Position numbers and translations under genes: made by a program | In this document: positions 1-6,034 of the stretch, one piece after another | Layout of the letters: each line of letters starts with the position of its first letter | Numbering within the stretch: the first letter of the stretch is position 1 | Notes under the pieces: model-generated | Database searches by the model: none | What the model was told of the DNA's origin: nothing | Seen by the model: the letters and a program-made list of their open reading frames with translations, nothing else | Assembly (NCBI GenBank): GCA_017627975.1 | Contig: JAGAFT010000167.1 | Coordinates: forward strand, 1-9,459 | Origin: Oscillospiraceae bacterium | Lineage (GTDB): Bacteria; Bacillota_A; Clostridia; Oscillospirales; Oscillospiraceae | DNA length: 9,459 nt | Direction of reading: 5' to 3'

Positions 1-34
1 GGAAGCAAGACAGAAGAGGACGGTGAAGGCATGA
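1..34 (+). CDS. modB: C-terminal tail of probable molybdate ABC transporter permease (partial)
   Basis: The frame beginning at base 2 gives ten codons (EARQKRTVKA) and a TGA at 32-34. That TGA overlaps the ATG of modC in an ATGA arrangement, which is typical of translationally coupled modB-modC pairs. The basic, hydrophilic tail fits the cytoplasmic end of an ABC permease. Too little is present to identify the family from its own sequence, so the call rests on the neighbour and the overlap. Confidence 0.45.
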   Translation, partial: EARQKRTVKA

Positions 35-1074
35 GTCTGATCGTCGATATCCACAGAGCCCTGGGTTCCTTCACGCTGGACGTGCGCTTTGAGGCGGAAA
101 ACGGCGTCACCTGCCTGCTGGGCGCTTCCGGCTGCGGCAAGAGCTTCACGCTCAAATGCATCGCGGGGATCGAAAAACCGGACAGCGGCCATATCGAGCT
201 GGACGGCGTGGTGCTCTTTGACTCGGAAAAGCACATCAACCTTCCGCCCCAGAAGAGGCAGGTGGGCTATCTCTTCCAGAACTACGCCCTGTTCCCGAAC
301 ATGACGGTGCGGCAGAATATCCTCTGCGGCCTGCACCGGGAAAAGAACCGGGAGGAGAAGGAGCGGAAGCTCGGGGAGATGCTGAAGCTGATGCAGCTGG
401 AAGGCCTGGAGAACCATCGGCCGTCTCAGCTCTCCGGTGGCCAGCAGCAACGCGTCGCCCTCGCGAGGATCCTGGTGAACGAGCCGCGGATGCTGATGCT
501 GGACGAGCCGTTTTCCGCGCTGGACGCACACCTGCGCGACTCGCTGAAGATCGAGCTGCGCGACATGCTGCAGCGCTTCGGACATGAGGTGCTGATGGTG
601 ACGCACAGCAGGGAAGAGGCCTACAACATGAGCAGCCGAATTGCCGTGATGGACCGGGGACGGCTTCTCACCATCAAGGATACCAAAGATCTTTTCGCCG
701 ATCCGGGGAGCATCCCCGCGGCAGTCCTCACCGGCTGCAAGAACATCGTCCCGGCCACAAAAGCCGGAGACCGCGAGGTGGAGGTACCCGACTGGGGAAT
801 CCGCCTCCAGACCGCACAGGAGGTCCGCGACGGGCTTGCTGCGATCGGCATCCGCGCACACTATTTTAACACCCAGACCCGGCAGAACCGCTTTCCGGTA
901 ACCTACGTGGAGGAGATGGAGGAGCCCTTCGAGCTGATCCTTCAGTTCCGATATGCGGGACAGACAGCGGACAGCCCGCCGGTCTGGTGGAGACTCAGCA
1001 AAGAAAAACGCCCCGGGGAATTCCCGGAGGCGCTGGGGATCTCCCCGGCCAATATCTTATTACTATACGAATAA
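31..1074 (+). CDS. modC: Molybdate ABC transporter ATP-binding protein ModC
   Basis: This is the cytoplasmic ATPase that powers molybdate (possibly tungstate) import with a ModB permease and ModA binding protein. All ABC motifs are intact: Walker A GASGCGKS (31-38), Q-loop LFQNYALFP (81-89), signature LSGGQQQR (134-141), Walker B LMLDEP (155-160) and the H-loop histidine in VTH (about 192). At 347 aa it is the usual ModC length, with a C-terminal extension from about residue 215 where ModC proteins carry a regulatory MOP/TOBE-like domain; that part is poorly conserved here and I could not confirm the fold. The ATG overlaps the preceding stop by ATGA, supporting this start and coupling to modB. 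It converges on a minus-strand molybdenum-cofactor operon, which supports molybdate over sulfate or other anions. A generic MOI-type (molybdate, sulfate, iron) importer ATPase is the alternative. Confidence 0.87.
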   Translation: MSLIVDIHRALGSFTLDVRFEAENGVTCLLGASGCGKSFTLKCIAGIEKPDSGHIELDGVVLFDSEKHINLPPQKRQVGYLFQNYALFPNMTVRQNILCGLHREKNREEKERKLGEMLKLMQLEGLENHRPSQLSGGQQQRVALARILVNEPRMLMLDEPFSALDAHLRDSLKIELRDMLQRFGHEVLMVTHSREEAYNMSSRIAVMDRGRLLTIKDTKDLFADPGSIPAAVLTGCKNIVPATKAGDREVEVPDWGIRLQTAQEVRDGLAAIGIRAHYFNTQTRQNRFPVTYVEEMEEPFELILQFRYAGQTADSPPVWWRLSKEKRPGEFPEALGISPANILLLYE

Positions 1075-1081
1075 AAGAATT

Positions 1082-1115
1082 ACCCCGGTACGGATCTCAG
1101 GATCTGTACCGGGGT
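1082..1115. terminator. Bidirectional rho-independent terminator between modC and the xdhC-like gene
   Basis: A perfect 10-bp inverted repeat, ACCCCGGTAC (1082-1091) and its complement (1106-1115), continues inward through a G-T wobble and GATC/GATC pairs to a TCAG tetraloop, about 15 pairs in all. The plus strand runs into GATTTTGAT. The minus strand runs into a T-rich tail read from 1081 back to about 1068 (TAATTCTTTTATT). The convergent genes end 7 and 30 bp away, so one hairpin can terminate both. Confidence 0.85.
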
Positions 1116-1145
1116 GATTTTGATCTGTGCGGGAAGACGGGATCA

Positions 1146-2180
1146 TCAGGCTTCGCTGCCGTCCTCGATGAGGACCCGCATGGTGCCGCCGCAGACCATC
1201 CCGTCGGATTCGGCCACCTCGCCGGTGAGGTCAATGTCAAAAAGCTGATACCGGCCGGTGCCGATGATGCGTACGGCGTCCTGGATGACCGCGGCCTCGC
1301 TGCAGCCGCCGCCGATGGAGCCGGTGACCTTGCCCAAGGGACTTACGGCCATCTTGGCTCCGGTGCCGCGGGGGGTGGAACCCTTGGTCTCCACCACGGT
1401 GACGACGGCCTTGGGATCATGGTTTTCGGCCAGATACTCCAAGGTCGAGAGCTCCAGGTCGGAGTCGGAGCAGGCGCGGTCCGGCGCGCCGTGCTCGGGC
1501 TTGCGCTTGTAGGCGATGACCTCGGAGAGAATGGAAACCGCGATCTCCGCCGGGGTGATGGCGCCGATGTCCAGCCCGATGGGCGTGCAGATCTTGGCAA
1601 GGCGGTCCGGGTCAAAGCCCTCTTCCTTCAGCATCTCGAGGAGCCCTTTTGTCCGGCGGCGGGAGCCGATCATGCCGAGATAGGCGGGTTCCGTCCCCGG
1701 GAGGAGAGCACGGAGACAGTCCGCGTCGTGGCGGTGACCGCGGGTGATGACGACGACATAGTCGAAGGCGGTAATCCCCAGACGGCGGATGCCGTTTTCG
1801 AAGCTGTCGCAGATGACCTCCGCGGCATCCGGGAAACGGCGCCGGTTGGCAAAGTCAGGGCGGTCATCCACCACATGGACTTCAAAGCCGCATTTGGCTC
1901 CGAATTCACAGACCGGCAGGGCAATGTGGCCGCCGCCGAGGACGATGAGCCGCTCCCGCGGCATGACCGGTTCACAGACGGTGAGGAGATCGCCGTCATA
2001 TTCGGCCGTCACGCGGGCAAAGCGTCTGCCCTTCGGATCTGTCACCGGGGTGACGCCGGGAAGCAGACGGCGCTTCAGCCCTTCCGCGATCAGACCGGAT
2101 TCACCCCGAATAACGGTTTCCACCGTGACAGGCCGGGTCCGGGCAATAGAAGAAAGAATATCGGAATAAAGATTGGACAT
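1146..2180 (-). CDS. XdhC/CoxI-family molybdenum hydroxylase maturation protein, Rossmann domain first
   Basis: XdhC-family proteins bind molybdenum cofactor and help insert or sulfurate it in xanthine dehydrogenase-type enzymes; related proteins occur with selenium-dependent Mo hydroxylases. From the ATG at 2180 the product is 344 aa. The Rossmann-like half comes first: LIVLGGGHIALPV (about 78-90), DDRPDFANRRRFP (105-117), GHRHDAD (148-154), LGMIGSRRR (168-176), PIGLDIGAITPAEIAVSIL (200-218). The CoxI-like half follows: VVETKGSTPRGTGAKMAV (262-279), GSIGGGC (287-293) with its conserved Cys, and MVCGGTMRVLIE (328-339). Classical XdhC has the opposite order. I prefer 2180 to the ATG at 2207 because AGGAG (2190-2194) lies 9 bp upstream of it, and the same spacing recurs in the two upstream genes. 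It is the last gene of a three-gene operon, 54 bp after the phosphatase. The precise target enzyme is not in the window. Confidence 0.85.
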   Translation of the reverse strand: MSNLYSDILSSIARTRPVTVETVIRGESGLIAEGLKRRLLPGVTPVTDPKGRRFARVTAEYDGDLLTVCEPVMPRERLIVLGGGHIALPVCEFGAKCGFEVHVVDDRPDFANRRRFPDAAEVICDSFENGIRRLGITAFDYVVVITRGHRHDADCLRALLPGTEPAYLGMIGSRRRTKGLLEMLKEEGFDPDRLAKICTPIGLDIGAITPAEIAVSILSEVIAYKRKPEHGAPDRACSDSDLELSTLEYLAENHDPKAVVTVVETKGSTPRGTGAKMAVSPLGKVTGSIGGGCSEAAVIQDAVRIIGTGRYQLFDIDLTGEVAESDGMVCGGTMRVLIEDGSEA

Positions 2181-2234
2181 GATGATCATCTCCTGCTGCT
2201 TATTCATAGGCGCGTAAATTCTTATGGACTTATT

Positions 2235-3254
2235 TTATCGTGACAGAAAGCGATTTTCAAGCCTTTTCGCAGCCTGATAGCGCCGTTCGTGCGCACAGCG
2301 TGCCTCTTCATCGGTACAGCGGTCTGCGCTGGCCGCAAAGCGCTCATCCAGAGAGACGCGCTCTGTGCCCCGGATGTATTTGTCGGCGAGAAAGAGCAGT
2401 GCGGCCTCATTGAAGCTGTCACCCTCAAAGTCATGGTGAAGTGCAATCACATCGGCAAGCTCGGGATACCCGAGGGCGCGGATCCAGTCGGCGCCGGTTT
2501 CCGCGTGCCGGGCTTCGGTGCGGGCAACATCATGCAGCAGAGCAGCGGCATACAGAAGCGCGCGGTCCGGTGCGGGTTCTCCTGCCGGAAGCCGATCTGC
2601 GAGGCGCAGCGCTTCTTCGGCTACGGCACGGCAATGCGCAATCACCGGTTCCGGCGTTCCGGCTGCGTGCAGGACGGCCATACAGACCTCGTCCGTCAGA
2701 TCCGGGTGCGGGAGCTGACCAACCTCCAGAGGCGTCAGCGCTGTCCCGTCCCAGCCTACACGGGAAATGGTCGTGTGCAGCAGCTTTTTGCGCTGACCGG
2801 TGATGCTGTCAATGGCGGATTTGTGGCTGACCACCACGATGTCGCCCTCGCTTTCGTCCAGACAGCGGCGCAGCGCCGCCCGCATCCGCCTGCCGACAGA
2901 GTCCATATCCTCCGCGCTCTCCGGCCAGATGTTGGGATCCTTTTCCCTGGCGGCATAGAGCGCCGGATACCGGACCATGATCTCGTCAAAGGACAGTCCG
3001 TCCCAAACGCCCATATCCTGCTCTTCCAGGCCCTCCCGGATCATCGGCTCGGCACACAGGGGACGTGCGGTGTCAATGGCGCGGGAGAGATAACTGCAGA
3101 AAACCGGCTTGCCGCGCAGAACCGGAACAAAGGGGAGCAGGGCCGCCTGCATCCGGCCGACCGTCCCGAGGGGAAGATCCGTATGGCCGACACACCAGCG
3201 TGCGCCGATCGGAATGTCCGGCAGTGCGTGCCGGACGAGATATACAGAACGCAT
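2235..3254 (-). CDS. Histidine phosphatase fused to an HD-domain hydrolase
   Basis: A 339-aa two-domain protein. The N-terminal half (about 1-180) is a phosphoglycerate-mutase-like histidine phosphatase: LVRHA (6-10) with the phospho-accepting His in an RHA variant of RHG, the second Arg in YLSRAIDTA (55-63), the acidic EEQDMGVWDG (77-86) and the second catalytic His in VVVSHKSAI (140-148). The C-terminal half (about 200-335) is an HD phosphohydrolase: His207, the HD pair at 241-242 in LLHDVAR, HH at 273-274 and a closing Asp in LADKYI (289-294). The ATG shares one base with the upstream stop (TGATG), and GGAGG (3264-3268) sits 9 bp before it inside the upstream gene, so translation is coupled. 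Its place between a nucleotidyltransferase and an XdhC protein suggests hydrolysis of a cofactor or nucleotide phosphate, but the substrate is not visible. Alternative: an alpha-ribazole phosphatase-like housekeeping enzyme. Confidence 0.82.
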   Translation of the reverse strand: MRSVYLVRHALPDIPIGARWCVGHTDLPLGTVGRMQAALLPFVPVLRGKPVFCSYLSRAIDTARPLCAEPMIREGLEEQDMGVWDGLSFDEIMVRYPALYAAREKDPNIWPESAEDMDSVGRRMRAALRRCLDESEGDIVVVSHKSAIDSITGQRKKLLHTTISRVGWDGTALTPLEVGQLPHPDLTDEVCMAVLHAAGTPEPVIAHCRAVAEEALRLADRLPAGEPAPDRALLYAAALLHDVARTEARHAETGADWIRALGYPELADVIALHHDFEGDSFNEAALLFLADKYIRGTERVSLDERFAASADRCTDEEARCAHERRYQAAKRLENRFLSR

Positions 3255-4177
3255 CAGAAGAGGCCTCCGAAATATTCCTCAAAATGTTCAACGGCGTAGT
3301 CCCGGACCGCAGCGGCATAGGCGTCGTACTGCCGGAGAAAGGCGATGCCGTCCTCGGTGAGGCTGCTGCCGCCGCCGCCGGCTCCACCCTGGCTGCGCCG
3401 TACGAGGGGGTGATTCAACTGGCTTTCCAGCGCGTGGATCACGTTCCAGCCGCTGGAGTAGGACATCTGCATGCGCTGGCAGGCAGTCCGCACCGAAGCG
3501 GTCTCCTCCACCAGATGCAGCAGCATGGCGGTCCGCTGGTCAAAGAAGGGGAGTTCCCGCACCAGCGCGACGCCGACCTGCGGACGGACAAGCTGTTCAT
3601 TGTGATAGCGCAGCAGCGCCTTGTAGTCCTCCGGCGTGTCGGCATCGTGCAGGATGCCGCGGTCTTCCACCGGAATCTCCGTCATCGGCGCGCCGCAGCG
3701 CTCCAGTGCGCCGCGAAGACCGTCGTGCCCGCTGTCGGAGAGAATGCTGCCGATGAGGGAAGAGGCAATCAGAATCGGATGCCCGCGCTTCCCGTCACAG
3801 ACGGGGCAGGCGAGCGGGGCGTCACTGTCCAGAAGCTGCTGCAGCGTGGCCGCCGTGAAAAGGGGAATATCCACCGGCGTAAAAAGAAGCCGGTCGCACT
3901 TGTCCGCCAGATAAGAAAGCCCGATGCAGGCGGACTCAAACATCTGCGTATGCTCATAGTTCTCGTTCCGGAGAAAGACGATTCCGAGACCGGAGAGATG
4001 ACGCTCCAGCTGAACGGCGTTGTACCCGGTGACCATCACGATCTTTTCCACGCCGGCCTGCTGCAGAGAGGCAACGACGCGCTGGGCGATGGAGATGGAA
4101 CCGATGTTCAGCATCGGTTTGAAATCTCCCATGCGCGAGCTCATTCCCGCCGCGACAATCAGTGCCGCAGTAAGCAT
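3254..4177 (-). CDS. MocA/MobA-like nucleotidyltransferase fused to a ModE-type winged-helix domain
   Basis: The N-terminal part (about 1-190 of 307 aa) is a molybdopterin-type NTP transferase: AALIVAAGMSSRMGDFKPML (4-23) with the nucleotide-binding glycine loop and Lys20, the metal-binding PVDIP (101-105), GKRGHP (129-134) and DADTPED (178-184). MocA and MobA add CMP or GMP to molybdopterin. The C-terminal part (about 210-300) matches the ModE N-terminal DNA-binding domain: DQRTAMLLHLVEETASVRTAC, then MSYSSGWNVIHALE as the helix-turn-helix, a glycine-rich wing (GGAGGGG) and SLTEDG. The usual molybdate-binding MOP domains are absent. ATG 4177 is chosen over 4195 because AAGGA (4187-4191) lies 9 bp upstream and the conserved fold starts at once. 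It is the first gene of its operon, with a clear promoter and inverted repeats upstream. I infer an enzyme that may also control this operon; CTP versus GTP preference cannot be told. Confidence 0.85.
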   Translation of the reverse strand: MLTAALIVAAGMSSRMGDFKPMLNIGSISIAQRVVASLQQAGVEKIVMVTGYNAVQLERHLSGLGIVFLRNENYEHTQMFESACIGLSYLADKCDRLLFTPVDIPLFTAATLQQLLDSDAPLACPVCDGKRGHPILIASSLIGSILSDSGHDGLRGALERCGAPMTEIPVEDRGILHDADTPEDYKALLRYHNEQLVRPQVGVALVRELPFFDQRTAMLLHLVEETASVRTACQRMQMSYSSGWNVIHALESQLNHPLVRRSQGGAGGGGSSLTEDGIAFLRQYDAYAAAVRDYAVEHFEEYFGGLF

Positions 4178-4204
4178 ACAATCAGATCCTTCCATACAAG
4201 AGAT

Positions 4205-4220
4205 ACGGAGTTTGCTCCGT
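4205..4220 (-). promoter_or_regulatory. Hairpin at the 5' end of the operon mRNA
   Basis: ACGGAG (4205-4210) and CTCCGT (4215-4220) form a perfect 6-bp stem with a four-base loop. It coincides with the predicted transcription start and precedes the ribosome binding site by about 13 bp. It may stabilise the 5' end of the message. It is too small for a molybdenum cofactor riboswitch. Confidence 0.5.
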
Positions 4221-4225
4221 CTCCT

Positions 4226-4254
4226 ATCATAACCGATTTTTATTTATTTGTAAA
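4226..4254 (-). promoter_or_regulatory. Sigma-A-type promoter of the nucleotidyltransferase-phosphatase-xdhC operon
   Basis: Read on the minus strand, TTTACA (4254-4249) and TATGAT (4231-4226) are separated by exactly 17 bp. Transcription would begin near 4219-4220, about 42 bp before the chosen ATG. A 7-bp inverted repeat, CCGATTT (4233-4239) and AAATCGG (4252-4258), overlaps the spacer and -35 box and could be an operator, but no regulator is proven. Confidence 0.75.
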
Positions 4255-4290
4255 TCGGATTCGGTACAATCCCGCCGAAAAAGCTCATTC

Positions 4291-4319
4291 GGAAACCGGA
4301 ATATTCTGTTCCGGTTTTC
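4291..4319. promoter_or_regulatory. Inverted repeat upstream of the thrE-like promoter
   Basis: AAACCGGAA (4293-4301) and its exact complement TTCCGGTTT (4309-4317) flank a 7-bp spacer, and two further outer pairs extend the arms. It lies just upstream of the -35 box at 4324, in the divergent intergenic region, so a dimeric regulator site for one or both operons is plausible. A terminator is less likely since neither strand has a clean T tract after it. Confidence 0.45.
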
Positions 4320-4323
4320 GTGA

Positions 4324-4352
4324 TTGCAACGGTCGGCCTTATCTGATAGAAT
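4324..4352 (+). promoter_or_regulatory. Promoter of the thrE-like exporter operon
   Basis: TTGCAA (4324-4329) and TAGAAT (4347-4352) are separated by 17 bp. Transcription would start near 4359, giving a leader of about 30 bases that includes the GGAGGGAG ribosome binding site. The leader is too short for a riboswitch. Confidence 0.7.
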
Positions 4353-4389
4353 ACGGGTAATCAAAGAGCAAACCGGACGGAGGGAGCTC

Positions 4390-5163
4390 ATGACTCTCAC
4401 GAAAGAAAAACAGACTGAGCTGGCGGAATGCCTGCTGGATATGGGTGCGCTGCTGCTGGATTGCGGCGCCGAGATCAGCCGCGTGGAAGAGACCCTCATG
4501 CGGATGGGACGTGCTTACGGTGCGAGACATGTGGACGCCTTTGCCATCACGTCCATCATCACGCTGACCATGGAGTTCGCGGAAGAGGACGTGATCACAG
4601 AGACGAGACGGATTTACTCCAGCGCGGGGACAGACTTCTACCGCCTGGAAAAGCTCAATGACCTGAGCCGGTCCTGCTGCGCCTCGCCGATTCCGGTAGA
4701 GGAGCTTCGGGCAAAGCTGGAACATATCGCGGAAGGAAAGAAACCGGAAAGCGTGATTCTCTGGGGCAGCATCCTGGCCGCGGGCGGCTTTGCGGTATTC
4801 TTCGGCGGGACGATCTGGGACGGCCTCACCGCAGCTGCGTTTGCGCTGCTGATCTGCTTCCTGCAGAAGCGGCTCGGCCTTACCCAGATCAGTACAACAG
4901 GGTCCAATCTGTTTATCTCGTTTTTAACCGGACTCGGTGTCGGCTTCCTCTGTCGGCTGGTGCCGGTGCTGCATATGGATATGATCCTGATCGGTGACAT
5001 CATGCTTCTGATTCCGGGGATTGCCATGACCAACTCGATCCGGAACATGCTGGGCGGCAATACGATTTCCGGTGCGGTCCGACTGCTGGAGAGCCTGATC
5101 TGGGCGACTGCGCTGGCCGGCGGATTCATGACCGCCATGCTGATCGTCGAGCTGACGATATGA
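4390..5163 (+). CDS. ThrE-family threonine/serine exporter, DUF1212 subunit
   Basis: A 257-aa inner-membrane protein of the ThrE_1/DUF1212 family, one half of split amino acid exporters thought to expel threonine, serine or related compounds. The cytoplasmic N-terminal part (1-120) has the family pattern AEISRVEETLMRMGRAYG (27-44), TLTMEF and SSAGTDFYRLEKLN. It is followed by about five hydrophobic segments between 122 and 252, with DIMLLIPGIAMTNSIRNMLGG (203-223) as the family hallmark. The frame is open back to 4324, but that lies in the promoter; GGAGG (4379-4383) six bases before ATG 4390 fixes the start. The stop TGA merges into the ribosome binding site of the next gene, which supplies the ThrE_2 half. 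Actual substrate is not known. Confidence 0.85.
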   Translation: MTLTKEKQTELAECLLDMGALLLDCGAEISRVEETLMRMGRAYGARHVDAFAITSIITLTMEFAEEDVITETRRIYSSAGTDFYRLEKLNDLSRSCCASPIPVEELRAKLEHIAEGKKPESVILWGSILAAGGFAVFFGGTIWDGLTAAAFALLICFLQKRLGLTQISTTGSNLFISFLTGLGVGFLCRLVPVLHMDMILIGDIMLLIPGIAMTNSIRNMLGGNTISGAVRLLESLIWATALAGGFMTAMLIVELTI

Positions 5164-5176
5164 GGGAGGAAAGAAA

Positions 5177-5608
5177 ATGAAACAGATTCTGATCCAGCTG
5201 GTGACGGCGTTCATCGGGTCCCTCGGATTCGGACTCCTGTTCGGCCTCCGTGTGAAGCATCTGTTCTGGGCCGCCTTCGGAGGCATGATTGCGTGGGGAA
5301 TTTATCTCGGGGTCTACGCCCTGATCCCGGAACTGTTCCTGGCGAACCTCTGCGCGTCCGTCTTCGCCGTGACCTACGCAGAACTGATGGCACATCTTCG
5401 AAAATGCCCTGCGACCCTGTTCGTGGTGACGGGTGTTGTGCCGATGGTGCCGGGCGGCACGCTCTATCGTACGATGGACTTTGCCGTAAACGGGGATCTG
5501 GAAACTGCGGCGGTCTACGGACACAAAACGCTGATTGTCGCGCTCGCAATCGCGGCGGGGATCAGCTTTGTGACGGTGTGCCGCGAACTGCACACCCCGA
5601 AAACCTGA
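5177..5608 (+). CDS. ThrE-family threonine/serine exporter, small ThrE_2 subunit
   Basis: A 143-aa, mostly hydrophobic protein with about four or five membrane segments. The family signature is clear: AVTYAELMAHLRKCPATLFVVTGVVPMVPGGTLYRTM, read from about residue 64 to 100, including the PMVPGG loop. It is predicted to form the exporter with the DUF1212 subunit encoded 13 bp upstream; in Corynebacterium ThrE the two parts are one polypeptide. A GGGAGGA ribosome binding site (5164-5170) begins directly after the upstream stop. The gene is complete and ends before two hairpins. Confidence 0.85.
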   Translation: MKQILIQLVTAFIGSLGFGLLFGLRVKHLFWAAFGGMIAWGIYLGVYALIPELFLANLCASVFAVTYAELMAHLRKCPATLFVVTGVVPMVPGGTLYRTMDFAVNGDLETAAVYGHKTLIVALAIAAGISFVTVCRELHTPKT

Positions 5609-5654
5609 AGCGGTTGACAATTGTTTTCTGAAAAGAGAATAGCGACGGCCCGCT

Positions 5655-5680
5655 GCAAGATGGGGCTGCATCTTGCTTTT
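5655..5680 (+). terminator. Terminator after the thrE-like operon
   Basis: GCAAGATG (5655-5662) and CATCTTGC (5669-5676) form a perfect 8-bp stem with a six-base loop, followed directly by TTTT (5677-5680). It lies 46 bp after the last thrE-like stop. The T tract is short, so termination may be partial. Confidence 0.65.
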
Positions 5681-5704
5681 GCCCGCGCGGAACACCGCGC
5701 GGGC
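5681..5704. repeat. GC-rich perfect hairpin adjoining the terminator
   Basis: GCCCGCGCGG (5681-5690), loop AACA, and the exact complement CCGCGCGGGC (5695-5704) give ten uninterrupted, all-GC pairs. It follows the first hairpin with only the TTTT between. The plus strand continues ATTTC, so it could act as a second terminator. The SdpI-like remnant starts right after it. Confidence 0.6.
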
Positions 5705-5705
5705 A

Positions 5706-5924
5706 TTTCAGAACAGGTATGAGGTACTCCCCTGGACGCTGGCCAGCGAAGAAAACTGGAACCGCACGCACCGAATGGCCGGGTTCCTGTGGGTGATCGC
5801 CGGGCTGTATTTCATCGCCATGAGCTTCATCGGCTGGAGTCTTCCGGCGTTCCTGATCCCGCTGTTCGTGATGATCCTGGTCCCCATGGTGTACTCGTAC
5901 CTCCTGTACCGGAAGGGAATCTGA
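5706..5924 (+). pseudogene. Truncated SdpI-family membrane protein remnant
   Basis: In the frame ending at TGA 5922-5924 the peptide PWTLASEENWNRTHRMAGFLWVIAG matches the conserved core of SdpI/YhfL-type membrane proteins (toxin-immunity or signal-transducing family), followed by two hydrophobic segments (about SLPAFLIPLFVMILVPMVYSYLLY). The normal N-terminal half with its own membrane helices is missing: upstream are only hairpins and the thrE-like operon. No ribosome binding site or ATG fits; a TTG at 5673 is the only possible start and lies inside a terminator. Just before PWTL, reading the neighbouring frame gives GMRY, so a small indel near 5726-5730 would restore the family motif G-x-R-x-PWTL. 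Loss by 5' truncation plus a frameshift is my inference. An expressed short protein is less likely. Confidence 0.6.
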
Positions 5925-5947
5925 AGAAGGAAAAGAAAATAATAAAC

Positions 5948-5991
5948 GCAGCAGTCCATGGAGAAAAACCAGAGACTGCTGCTTTTGTTTT
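5948..5991. terminator. Strong terminator between the SdpI remnant and the GTPase gene
   Basis: GCAGCAGTC (5948-5956) pairs perfectly with GACTGCTGC (5974-5982), followed by TTTTGTTTT (5983-5991) on the plus strand. On the minus strand the sequence after the stem is also T-rich (GTTTATTATTTTC), so it can end the minus-strand GTPase transcript as well. Confidence 0.85.
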
Positions 5992-6034
5992 CTGCAGAGA
6001 ATACGCCGGAAAGGTGCTGCCGGAAGAAGCTTCC

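Noticed and set aside
987..2243. 418-codon plus-strand frame across the xdhC-like gene
   Set aside because: Antisense shadow: the opposite strand encodes the XdhC motifs with a good ribosome binding site, and this frame crosses the strong terminator hairpin at 1082-1115.
3065..4360. 431-codon plus-strand frame across the nucleotidyltransferase gene
   Set aside because: Shadow of the minus-strand fusion gene; it shows no recognisable domain and runs through the divergent promoter region.
4196..4389. Molybdenum cofactor riboswitch in front of the Mo operon
   Set aside because: The predicted leader is only about 42 bases and holds one 6-bp hairpin, far too small for that riboswitch class.
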